The notes beneath the pieces are model-generated. The model was not told the origin of the DNA. It saw only the letters and a list, made by a program, of their open reading frames with translations, and made no database searches. DNA of 64,000 nt from positions 8,221,462 to 8,285,461 of the forward strand of contig OX030962.1 of NCBI GenBank assembly GCA_943735955.1, in the 5' to 3' direction. The stretch comes from Piscicola geometra. Taxonomy: Eukaryota; Annelida; Clitellata; Hirudinida; Piscicolidae. The position numbers and the translations under genes were made by a program. Of this stretch, positions 1-12,300 are shown piece after piece (positions within the stretch are counted from its first letter, which is position 1; each line of letters opens with the position of its first letter).

Positions 1-2555
1 GATATAATACAAAGACACAAGGAATACAAAAATGGCAAAACGTATAGAGTAAAAATAGTATAAAAAGCGAATGCTTCATGGATGAAGTCGAATATGATGA
101 TTGACAGAGCGTGAAAGAAAGAAAGGAAGTGGATGGCTGGATGATTAATAGGCGTAAGGATGAATAATAAATTGGATGAATGCATGATGGATTGACGAAT
201 TTGTATTCATCCAGCGAGGGAATTGCTTTCTCGAATCATGTCTCAGTTTTATCCCTAGAAGTAACGCCATGCATTTCTGAATACTTGAAACTTTCAACTC
301 AAATGTGCAAACTTATTCTTTCTCAAAAGACTTTTAAAGACAACATGAGTTTTCACCTATGCAGCACAACTCTTTTTCTTCGAAATAGTTGAGAAGATAT
401 CATTATATAACAAAACTTTTCATATTTTTATTTTATTTCATTACACCATAACTCCACTATGTTCTCACGTTTTTGGCTAAAAGCAAATGCTTTCTTTTTC
501 TCTCTTTATTTTTTTCTCTCGTCTCCCAACATAATCCTAGTCAATATGTCTTCAACCACTCTACCTCTCAAATTGTAATGGCCGCCATTACAAACTACTG
601 TAAATATTTTATGGACTTTAAAGTGTTTCGCAATTTTTTATCACTCTTCTCTGCGGGCCTCACATTTTCTTGCTAGTAATTTTTCAGATTTTTATTTTTT
701 AAAATAATTTTTCCATTTTTTAAGCTATATTTTTGCAACTAAAATGTAATCACTCAAAACTTAATTTTAAATGTTAGTTTTTGATATTTATTAAAAAATA
801 ATTTTTCATATAAGTTTTTATCAAAAACCTTTTTTCTAACTTGAATCGTTTTTGATTCTGTAGTAAGTTTCTATAGTCCATCTCAACTTTTTTTGTTTTT
901 TTATTCTTCATTAACTTATTTATAAAAGTTTCCAACCCACAATCCCCATAAACTCAACACAAACTAAAATCACAATCCTTGTTTTTTCACAAAAAAACCT
1001 TTTTTTTTGCAATTTACTTCAGCAGAATATAATTTTATTATTTCTTTATTTTTTATTTTAACTTCTAATTATTTACTAGTTTTGGGGTTGAGACATTTCT
1101 TTTAATCCTTTTTCACTTAACGTCACTAAATTATAAATCTTCAAAATTTATATTCCTTCACATTTTTTTCTTCCAAAATTCACTTATTTGTTTCAACCAC
1201 TACAACATCATTCCCCAAATCACATTTGTCACCCCTAAATAACTCACCAGTCACACCCTGGAACCCCTAAAGACCCACTCCTCCATTCTCTCCCACAACT
1301 TCACACAGCACTCTCTCAAGCAAGGCAATAAGTCAGCCCTGGAGTTAAATCCATCAGCATACATTATTTAATCTATCGCTTTCTCTGCGTTTTTACCGCC
1401 TCCGTTCGCTCCCAGGCGTCATTGGTGGCTTGATAAGACGCCTTCTTGTCGCCTTGTTTGTGCTGCAAAGGCCGCTTTTAATGCGTAAATATTTGATGTC
1501 TGATTGCGTAACTAAGATTCACTCGATGATTTATCTTCTTTTTTTTCTGAGAAATTTTTTTCCTCAATTTTATAAGCTGAAAATATTGAATTAAGTCGGC
1601 GCATTTTGGGTTTCAAGTGAGACTGATGTCTGTAATATGTTTCGCAAAACCCAAGTGTCGAAAGGATTAAGTTCGTCTTTTTTAAACTTTCAATTTCAAT
1701 TTTTTTTCTCTTAAAAAGCACTAAATTAAGGTTGAGTTAACAGGTGATAGTTGTTGTACTTTTAATCAGCGTAGCCTTCAAAATTCGCCTCACGTTCCTA
1801 TCTTCGTTCTAGTAATTGCTTTGTGTGTTCGCTTGCATGCATGTGTGAGTGTAGTTGGAAGAGTAGTTGAAAGGCGAGGCTCGTGTGTTATTAAATGTAG
1901 TTTAATGCTTCTGATTTTGCCGAGAGTGGCACGTGTACAGTTCATATGTTAATTAGTACATGTGTAACTGTCGAGAAGATTCTATATTTTTGGCACCAAC
2001 ATTTGAAGATCCATGAGCTCAATCATCCCCTATGTTATTCCAAAAAACAATTTATAAAAAGGTATTTTAAGAAATGCGTAGATATGAGAGAAAAACTACA
2101 CAAATACATACTCTTTTTTTAAATTATGCAAATATAAAAAAAGGTTTGCAAAAAGTTTTAAAAAAAGTATTAAATAGATTAAATCATACATTTAATTCTG
2201 AACTTGGACTCAAGCAACAACTGGAAAACTCGCTTCGCGTGGATATTCAATCAGCTAATGTATTCCCAATACATTTCACATTTCTTTCATTTTTCAAAAC
2301 TTTGATCACTATCATTACTTATCTTTTACATCGTTTTTAATATATATTTTTTAAATGCTTCTATTTTGATCATTTGTGTATTTATTATAAAAATATATTT
2401 TCCATACAATACGAAAACTTTTTTTTTCCAGCAATGTTTCTTTCCAGATACCTCAAATGGGGTAAGTTAGCTCATTTTCATGAAATTGTGATGATAAAGC
2501 TTCATTGAAAAGCAAAATTCAAAAATGTTTCCTTTTCATGCACTTCCAACTTGTG

Positions 2556-2633
2556 TTTTTCTGTGTGTGTGTTTGTGTGTGTGTGTGTTTGTGTGTGTTT
2601 GTGTTTGTGTGTGTGTGTGGGTGTGTGTGTGGG

Positions 2634-2668
<35 letters not shown>

Positions 2669-2669
2669 A
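2556..2669. repeat. (TG)n microsatellite with TTTG interruptions
   Basis: A run of TG dinucleotides broken by TTTG and GGG steps. Looser GT-rich DNA continues at about 2760-2990 and 3240-3390. It produces long Val/Cys open frames in all phases that are artefacts. Confidence 0.9.
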
Positions 2670-3524
2670 CTGATGAGATTATGTATTTATCGGGTTGTGG
2701 AGTGGAGGCATAATAATATTAGTGAAGAGTGAATAATGTCCTGTCTTTGTTTCACCTACGTACGTGTGAGTGTCGATGTGTATTTGTGTGTATATGTGTG
2801 TGTTTGTATGTGTATATATAATTTTTTTTTCTTTATGGAAGAGGTAAAGATGTTTGTGTGTGTATTTTTGAGTGTTTTTTTTGGTACGAAGAGTTTTTAT
2901 GTTTATTTATAAACAGTTCTCAATTCTGTGTGTGCTTATGTGTGTTTGTGGGCCGATGTGTGTTGTAGCGTGAATGTACGCATGAGTGGTTTAGAGTGTG
3001 TGTTGGCAATTCATAATAATTATAAACCCATAAAAACAACAAATTTGCTTGGTGATTAAGCTCTCATTAGGAATTAAGCTATCATTGCATTGAAAACTAA
3101 TATAATCTAAAACACACATAAAAACAAAAAATAAAAACTTTTTTTATTGTATTATTGACGTGTTTATGCTTTTATTTTTAATTATGACAGTAAACGCTCT
3201 AAATTGGAAGCATAATGGATCTTCATGAAAACTCGGTTTATTTTCGTGTGTGTTTATGTGTTTGTTCCTATGTGTCTATACGTGCTGCTGTATGTGTTTT
3301 ATTCGTCTGTTTTTATGAGGGTATAAAAACAATTTTGTGTTTGTATTTGTGTTTGTACGTTTGTGTGTTCACATGTGTTTGGATCTGTGCGCGAAATTAT
3401 TTAATTATAAATATTTTAAGGAAAATTCAATTTTTATATCGCTCGGGAAAGCTTTACAAATGATGGACCTTTCCTGCCATGATTTATGAATACAATTCTT
3501 TTCCAAAGCGCCAGATGCGACACT

Positions 3525-5890
3525 CATGGTGGTAGTAGTAGTCGTGGGTTGTGGCTGCGGTGGATGTGGTATTTGTGGCTTGTTGTAGAAATGGTTGTTA
3601 TAGCTGTAGTAATGTTGGTGAAAGTTGTTTTTAAGTGGTACTTTTTGTGTGATGGTGACTGCTTAAAATCGTGAGAGTCGTTACTTTTAATATAAATGAA
3701 TACTTTGTTATTAAAAACAATTTAAGTTTAAAAAAAATATTCTAACATTATTTTAAAGGTTTTTTCTTCATAAAGTTTGTTCATAGGCAGCTGTTACTTC
3801 TGGCACTTGTTTCAAATAAAATGCTTTCAATTGCGTTGCCTCCGAGGAAATCAAAAAGCTCTCGAGGTCTTTTTTCTTGTATTTTTTATTTGTTCTTCAA
3901 CGTTTAAAAAAAGTTTAAAACACTTGTTAAAAGGAAGAAAAAATTTCGACTTCCACAAAAGCCTGTAACTTTAGTACATACCCAACCTCAAAAGCCCCCA
4001 AACTTAAACACCAACCCACAAACAAACAGCCCAACAAACCAACGCGAAGAATTCTTCACAACAAGCGAAGAACAGCAACAACAAAAAGTCTATAATTCAA
4101 GTCTTACCCGGCCATAACTCAGCGACCGAAGCCATTTTTCAGACGTATCTTTAATAATCCTTTGAACATGCGCTCTGACGACGAGAGCGCCATCATTCAT
4201 GCTGACGTTAACATCATGTACCCGCATTTTGGTCGTCGTGGTGGTTGTTGTAGTTGCTGCTCTGGTTATAGTTGCTGTGGCTGTAGTAGCTGTAGTCGTG
4301 GTTGCTGTAGTTGCTGTAGTGTAGTTGTTGAAGTTGTGGCAGTGAAATTGTTGGGTTGGTTGTTGTTTTGACTGCTGTCATTGTTGCTGTAAGGGTTCTT
4401 GTTTGTATTTTCTGTGTTAGTTGTGAGAGTCTAACAGCTATAAAAAAACTTATCAATGATTTGATGAAGTTTTGTCGTAGTTTTGGTGTTTTGGGAACTC
4501 AATGTAGATATTGATGTAAATGATTCGTTGTTTTTGTCGAAAGCAGAATCACAGGTGTGCTTTGAGTCGTTAATGAAACTAAAAAAAATTGCAACTAAAA
4601 AATATTTATTTTGGAATGTTTAAAAAATAAAAAGTTTATTTGAAGCTTTGCTGCAGTTTCACAACAGATTTTGTCGAATCTTATTTTGTAAAAGTTATAA
4701 ATTCTAAAAAAATAAAATTCAAAATAGTATAGAAACATAATAATGTAAAAATTAAACTTTAATAATAAAAAACAAAATGTTTGAATGAGAAAAAATAGTG
4801 TGATTGAAAGTGTACATCTGCGCTGAAACGAAAGTTTTTACACGCTAGCTTTTAAATTGGAAAAAGTGAATTAAGAGAAAAAAATGTTTTTTTCATGTAT
4901 TTATTATTATATAAACTCTTTGAAAATAAATATTGTAATCTTATTTGAAAATCCTTCACAATATCATTTAAAATCAAAGTAAATCATTCAAATTCTTCAT
5001 TTATCATTTTTAAAATCATGTTTTTACTTTCACACCCAATCTTCCATTCAACCCTTTTTTTTTTCGCCCAACAACGTCTTAGAATATTGAATAGAAATTC
5101 CACGGGCGGTTGCTCACAAGGACGATTCATCTTCTGTTTGAATTTCTTGATGAATTACTCCAACCGAATTTCCCTCCAATTGAAATGTATGCGGTGTACG
5201 TGCTGGTGATGAGTAGAAAGAAAATGGTGGGAAGGAATGGTGGAGATGGTAGTGGAAAATCGTTTTTGTGACGAAAAATAGATTTGATAATTAGATGAGT
5301 TTTGGTAGCGTTGTAGCCGTGGAAGGACGCTGAAAGGTTAGTCACACATTTCACTTCCGTTCCAATCTTCATTAAAGTCTTCACACTTTTTTCATTCGAT
5401 TTTCTCCCTATTTTATTTTCCCACCCAATTCAATTCTAATTGACGTCATCGTTCTCATCAACATTTTCTCATCATCACCCTTTCGATCGTCAATGAAGTC
5501 AACATTATTATCAATACTCCAACCCCTCTACCCTTGAAGAACAAACAAACATACGCACAGACGCATCGATCACTATTACGTCACAGGCTGACGTCATATC
5601 TACTTGGAGCAGAAGGCCTTATCTGCGCATGCCTTGCTGCCGCTGCTGCAAGTTTGGTGATGGTAGTAGTAGTATTGGTCGCCGTTGTTGTTGTGGCAGT
5701 GGTGGTGCAAGTTGTTGTGAAAGTTGTGTTAGCAGTTGTTGGAGTAGTAGTATTGGTGGCAGTTTTTGTGGAAGTGTTTTTTGAAGCTTTTATTGTTGTA
5801 GTCGTAGTTGTGTCTGTGGTAATTTTAGTAGTTTTATTAGTAATAACAGTTGTGGATGTAGAAGTTTTAGTTGTGAATTTTGTTGTTTTT
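3525..5890. repeat. Three patches of imperfect (GTN)n trinucleotide repeat
   Basis: Patches at about 3525-3655, 4225-4420 and 5645-5890 consist of GTT, GTA, GTG and GCT/GGT triplets in the same orientation, separated by ordinary AT-rich DNA. The Val-, Cys- and Gly-rich frames they give have no domain and I regard them as non-coding. Confidence 0.75.
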
Positions 5891-8669
5891 TAAATTCAGG
5901 TTTTTTAATTTTTTATTTTATTTATAAATTTATTCATTCATATTAAAGTTAAGATTTCGAAAATACATAGACTATAGATTATATAAACAATGAACTAAAA
6001 AAATAAATCTTAAAATGTGAAACAAAAAGTTGTTAAAAAATAAAAACCGCGAACATTTTTGTTTTGATTTGAAAGCGAGTGGAAATTCTTTTGCGACGAA
6101 AGGAATCTGGAATACGGAGGCCAACGAGGACAAAATAATAAATTAAAGATTCTATATTGAAACCATTTTTATAATTTAAAATAATGGTTCCAATTTTGAA
6201 AAAGGTTTTTAACATGTATGGAGAAAATAAAAGATACGAATATTTTTTGAATATTGATCAAGTTTTTAGTTATAAAATGTGGATGAAAAATAGGTTTTTA
6301 TGGAAGTGAATGTAATAAATACCAATGGAAAAATGCTGAGCATTCACAAAACAGATGAATTATTTTATGTCAAAAGGTAGACATATAAAGATAGATGAAA
6401 AATGTAGAAAGATGAATTGGAAATATCACAGAAAATATAGTCGAGTAAAAAATTAACAAGAAGGAAATACAAAAGCAAACAAAAGATTAAGAATATATTA
6501 GTTTGAATAAAAACCAAAATAAAAACATGATAAAAAGATAAATACAATTTTTCAAAACAAAGAAACAAAATGGGAGGCGGAAACGGCAGAAATAGGCTGG
6601 AGAGCATGGAGATACAAGCGGAATCGATCAATAAAATGCATCGGCAATATAAGACAGGTCTTGTGTGATTCCTTTCTTTTATTTTTTATGATTTTTCTAC
6701 GAATTTTTCATCCATTCAAATTGAGAATTCAATTTGTTTGAATTTTGTTTTTTAATAGATTTTTACATTTTCCCCAATATCTCTTCACAATGAACCAAAA
6801 GTTTGTTTTTTATCAAAATTCTCCGGCTTTGAAATTTTCTCCGTCCTTCATATTCGTTTAAAAAAACCATTCGGGTTATCGTTCACTCAATCATTTTCAA
6901 TTTAATCTATTTCCTATCAATATACATACACGCGGATGGACACGTTGGAAGTGCCATCAATCCTCCGCTATATTAAATAAGGCCTGCAGACAGAATCGCA
7001 ATATAAACCCCATGCCTGCATGTCTACAATGGAGGTACATGAAACGAACTAATGGGACGAGAATGTAATGAAAGAAATTACTTAAAAATGACAATTTTTT
7101 GCCTATAAATTATGTTCTTTTGTGAAGACGCAAGATTGAGTGGTTGTTCTATGGCGAAGGAAAAGATGAAAAGAGTAGAAAATCAATAAAATATATTTTT
7201 TTCTAGAAATAATTTTGAAAAGTAAAGAAAGTTTTGTGATTGGGAAGTTTTATGGGAATAATGGAAGAAAAGTATTTTGACGAATTGACAAAAATACAAA
7301 AAAATTTATAAACTATGAAAAAAATATAAAAAACGAGAGTAAAAAAGTTTCGATATCTAGTCATAAAAAATACAAAAGTTCAAGACTATAAACTAAAAGA
7401 AATAATCTGTTTCGCAATGAATACAACTTTTATTTGTGAGATCTGATGTTTTAGACTTTTCATTTATTTCAACAACAAATATTTAGACTGATTATTTATA
7501 ATTAAAATCTGTTTTAAAGATTAATTTTTGGTTTAAAAAAATGCTAGAATGTTTGAAAAATACAAATATGCTATGCCAACTCTGATAAAGAGGTTTCTCA
7601 TATATACAACTGAGAATAACATTGAAATAATCCTTCTATATTATACTGAATGAATAAATTGTTCAAAAATGTTAAATCTTTTTTCCCAACTTAAAAAAAA
7701 ATAGTTAAACGAAATTTATTAATTATAATTATAATTAATTATGTAATTTATACTCTTACAATCGAAAGCAAGTCAAATGAAGTTTCTCTGACACTAAAAG
7801 CCTTCAAACTTCGGTCGGCACAAAGTCTTTGATTAACATAATAAATATTCATATTTCCTTCTTTTATTTTATATTCAAATATTATAAAGTTTATTATAAT
7901 TAATAACGATTATTAAAATATTATTATTATCTTCCTCTATTCATTCACAAGCGCTCAACATGTCAGTCTTAAAGAGGACAATGAGGCGCCCAGATAATTA
8001 TAATGATTAATTACTCTGATTATTATTTTTTTATTGAAGTTATTTCTATATTTGGCATGCTTTCTGCTAAATTCTTTTGATCTAACTTCAACTCTTTTCA
8101 AAGTGACAAAGATGTCTGTGTGCAAGATCGTGATAAAAACCTCTCTCATCACGCCATCCAGCTCAATTAGTACAATTTGTTCAGCGCCTAGTGCAAAACT
8201 ATTTGTCTTCTCTAATTCTTACAATCTCTGGATGCTCGAATTCAAGTGTTGAAAGCTGAAAATTAATTAAATTGTGTTCAGACTTTGAAAGAACAAAAAA
8301 CCAATCAATTTTACATAAAAAAAACCCTTTATGTGAAAAAGGTCAATAATGTTAAAGATGATTGTCGAATCATTTTTCCGTTGAACCATTCACTAAGAAA
8401 CTAAGGGCTGGAAACATTACAGGCCTCATTCTGTTGCGTGACAACCTTTTTTTTTAAATTGTGGACAAATTATGACATACATCTAATCAGTATAAGAATT
8501 ATTGGATTTATAATATTTTTAAAACTGGAAAATAAACGATTATAATAGTTGGACGTTGATCAGGAATCTAAAAGGAAGAGGTAATGAAACGGCTTCATGA
8601 ACAAAATCTTCAATCTCAAATATGTTAACATACAAAAATAATAACGTGCAAAAAAATATATAAATTATA

Positions 8670-8712
8670 CAAACATTCGAAGATTTATATAGCGCTAAAG
8701 ACGATTCAATAC
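8670..8712. repeat. Fragment of dispersed element with AGCGCTATATAAAT core
   Basis: On the minus strand this stretch reads through an AGCGCTATATAAAT core. The same core, with an ATTGATTG-type flank, recurs near 38600 and 40800, which suggests a dispersed short repeat. No complete element or target-site duplication is visible. Confidence 0.4.
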
Positions 8713-10394
8713 ATTGCATATACTGAGACAGCTTGTGCGCTCTGTGCAAGAGGCTATAAAATATTTTTATTTATGGCTAGGAGAACAGTTCGTCATTCAG
8801 ATAGATCGAGTTTTTCAGCACTCTTTAAACGTCGTTATTTCAACGCTATTGATTTTAGATCTTTCTGTTAAGTGTTAAAGGGCTTTTAACAAGTTTAAGT
8901 TTTTATTGCCCAGTTAGAATTGTTGTCACTCTTCATGCAAAGTACAACTGCGCTCCACATTCTCGTCTTCTGATTGCTGTGGCAAGGTTGCGAACAACTT
9001 CTACGATCAGCCCATCTTCAACATACTCTTCTACATCTCCAACAATTAAAATCTTCGATACTCTTCCAACAAGACTATAAAGAACACTATAAATATAACA
9101 AGTGTAACGAAGTCTGTCAAAAGAACAAGATTACACATTTTAACAGCTAGATAGAAAGCCCTAAAAAATAAAAATACATATGTGAGAAGCTTCAATAATC
9201 AATTCAGTAATAAAAGGAAATAAATTGCTCGAGATAACAATAGCACTTTAATAGACCCGTATTAACAAATCAAATAATACTCTGTTAAAATTTTAAACTT
9301 TCTAACAATGAAAAATAAAAATAAAGAATAGATAAAATTGTGCCAAAAAAAATAATATTATATTGAAAAAAAACTTATGAAACGATCATTAGGCTTTTAA
9401 AAAACGAGATAAAACTACTTTTAATTTAGAAAAAACAGCCTCTCATAGATAAAATAGCCAATGAAGATGGATCGCGCGAACGGTTGGCGATGATAAGGCT
9501 ATTTCTATTCTATGCATAGATATTTTGAAATTACTTTGAAATTAAAGAGCTTTTCTAAATTTCTATTTTTTAAACAAAAAAACTTCACTATTTTTCTTTT
9601 TCAGCTCCTGGTTTGGAATCGATATGCAATCTTGAAATAATGCTTCTCAACGTTTTCCTTTAATTTATTTGAGTTTTTATTTCGAATAAATAATTTTATT
9701 TTGATTTTCAAAGATACATTCACCCAATAATTACATTTGAAAAATTCTTAATTTACACACAATGCACAACCTCATCACTATTGCATAGCTCCTCTCAAAC
9801 ACGCAATCATAATCATCAGCATCATCATTGTTTTCATAGTCTGCTATTACTATTAGCCTCCCACTATCATCCCTTTTCTCACACACTTTTCTTACGCATC
9901 ATCCTTTTTTTTCTTTATTCCTATTTTTCTTTTTATTATTCTATTTTTATTATCATTCTCCCACACCATCAAAACTACAGCAGCTACTGCGACTATTATT
10001 AAAACTACAACGTTGTTATCGTCACATCCACCATAAAAAGTACGTTCACCTCTAGAATCATTTTCTTTCCTACAACCACACCACAATTACTTCAAACAAC
10101 AGCATTACTATTTGTATAGGAACTCGTATAAACACGGGTATTCCCATTGAAACCTCATAAGGATTATAATCATTAATATTATTTTTTGTTTTTTTAATCC
10201 TAATTATCAATATTATGATATTTTTCAATAACAAATAAAAATTAAACAAATAGTTATCCTAAAATTGCAGAAAAATATTTGAAAGAAAATTCGTAAAAGG
10301 AATTAGAAACTTCAAAACAAATTAAGAAAAAAACAATCTTACAGCCCTTGAAGAATCTGTGATATGCACAAAAATATAAATCCGGGTATAGAAT

Positions 10395-10605
10395 GATTGA
10401 TGAGGATAATGATGGAAGTGACTGAAGAAGAATGGATGGATGGAGGATAAAGATGATGAATGGATGGATGGAATGAATGAAGATGATGATGTATGGATGG
10501 ATGGACAGTATGATTGAGAACGATGAATGGATAAATGAATAGAGCGATGGATGAAGAAGAATGTTGATGGATGCAAGAATCAGAGTGATGGATAGAAAAA
10601 GTAGT
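10395..10605. repeat. Imperfect (TGGA/TGAA)n and GATGAT array
   Basis: Alternating TGGATGGA, TGAATGAA and GATGATGA blocks. On the minus strand they give His/Ser/Ile-rich frames, which are repeat artefacts. Confidence 0.8.
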
Positions 10606-11067
10606 GAAAACTTGTCTAAAGATGATTACGAAGGTAATAGCAACCACTCGTTTTTTAAAGTTTTTATAATTTTTCTTCCAAAATTATTTGATGTATCCCA
10701 AAACTCTGTCGTTTTGACATTAAAAAACAGATTTTTATTTGTTTTCTTATTTTGATTTTTGACTTCAAAATGAAGTCAAGCAAAAATCTCAGTGAGTTAT
10801 TGCTCATGGTAAGATTAATGCTTGAATTTTCGTTGTAATATTGCAGTTTGGGAATCTTCATATTAAATTTTCTATTTATTATTTAAAAAATTAGAATTAA
10901 TATTTCGTTTTGTTTTATATTGATAGAAATTACAAAATATCTGTTTTAAGTTCTTTTTTGGTTGATAATCGTTTTTCAATCAAATATTTAACTTTATGTT
11001 AAAAAATGCAAAAAGCAATTTTTTTCTTATTTAACTTTTAATGATATAAACAAGAAAAAATCGTAAA

Positions 11068-11135
11068 CACATAAACACAAACACATAAACACAAACACAT
11101 AAAAACACACACATAAAAACACACACACACTCAGA
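11068..11135. repeat. Short ACACATAAACACA array
   Basis: Five or more copies of an ACACATAAACACA-like unit passing into ACAC steps. No gene overlaps it. Confidence 0.7.
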
Positions 11136-12300
11136 CAAAAAAACAACTTCTCAGTAATACATACAATAACACACAAAAACACAAAATCAAAAATCCAAAT
11201 ACCAGCAAACGAATACTTTAGTTTCAGCAATCGGTGCAAATATATAAATTGGAAGTTTAATATTTTCCGTGCCGTCTGACTTCTGAAGGAGTGTCTAAAT
11301 AAGGAAGACATGATTAACGACATCAAGCGGGAAATGCTGGCTAATCCGCCAAGAAATAAAAGTTTTTGTGTTCCTTGCCATGAAAATGATGGAGTTATTT
11401 TTCTCTAATTCTGAAAAAGATTAAAGTTTTTTTTCTCAAATGTTTTTCAACAAAGACTAGTGTTTAGTTTTATTGATAGAAAGCTTGTTAAAGAATAAAA
11501 GCACACAATCCATTACCATTGAGTGACCTTTTGTCAGTGGCCTCGGAGAACCTTTGTCTTAGGGGGGTATATTTCAATTTCCTTTCGCGCCTCCGTGACG
11601 GATCATGCAGATTTGCGCGTGTTTCATCGACATTCCCTCCCAACTCTTTGGAGTTACATTCTTCTTTGATGCAGTTTATATACGTTCAAAAACACAATTT
11701 TGAATTATACATTTTTCTCGACTCGTTTTAGAAAAAAAACTGAAAAACATAAATTATATTTTATAAATTCTTTTAAACCAATATTTTCAAAAACAATTTG
11801 TTTCACTCATCCATTAATTCATTCATTCATTAACTTCAGAATCTTTTTTCTTTATCCCTTTTTCAATTACTCCATCCAGCCATCCTTAATCCCTGAGGTT
11901 GTGTTTGGAATGCATGAAGACACGCTCCAATAGAAATGCCTCAGTCCGTAATAACCAACATAATGAGATTCACAAAAAGCTTTTTGATTTTGCTTTTTGG
12001 CGTTTCCTATTTTTCTGTCATGCTTTTCCAAAATAATTGAATAACTTGTAGATTTTCATCCTTTTTTTTAGTTTCAACTTTATGTTAATATTTAATTTAT
12101 TGAATTTATTTAAATGATACTCAGACATATAAATATCACATAATTATACCAGCGACAATTGCCCCCAGCTTTGCGGTCTTTGTAGCTCAACTTGAAATTT
12201 CTTCTTTACGATTTTTTATATCTCGATGTATCTGAACCTTTGAACATGCTTATTTATTCACCCCAGCATTATAACACTAATCCACTTTTCCTCTGGGCAG

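Larger units (their letters stand above)
1..12300. other. Gene-poor AT-rich region upstream of the Hox gene
   Basis: I see no coding exon I can defend here. Open frames are short, mostly antisense or built from GT-type repeats. The DNA is strongly AT-rich with many T and A runs. GC-richer islands stand out at about 1380-1490, 6955-7060, 8930-9010, 11570-11660 and 12150-12190; they show no domain and could be regulatory. An upstream Hox exon supplying the first residues may be hidden here, because the first recognised Hox exon has a good splice acceptor at its left edge. Confidence 0.6.

Noticed and set aside
1930..1972. Imperfect inverted repeat ACAGTT...AACTGT
   Set aside because: Short arms with mismatches in AT-rich DNA; expected by chance.
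2505..2732. Cys/Val-rich open frames over the TG repeat
   Set aside because: Open in several phases purely because the repeat lacks stops; no domain and no coding composition.
5534..5893. 119-residue Val-rich open frame
   Set aside because: Encoded by (GTN)n repeat; would be a pure Val run, and no splice or domain context supports it.
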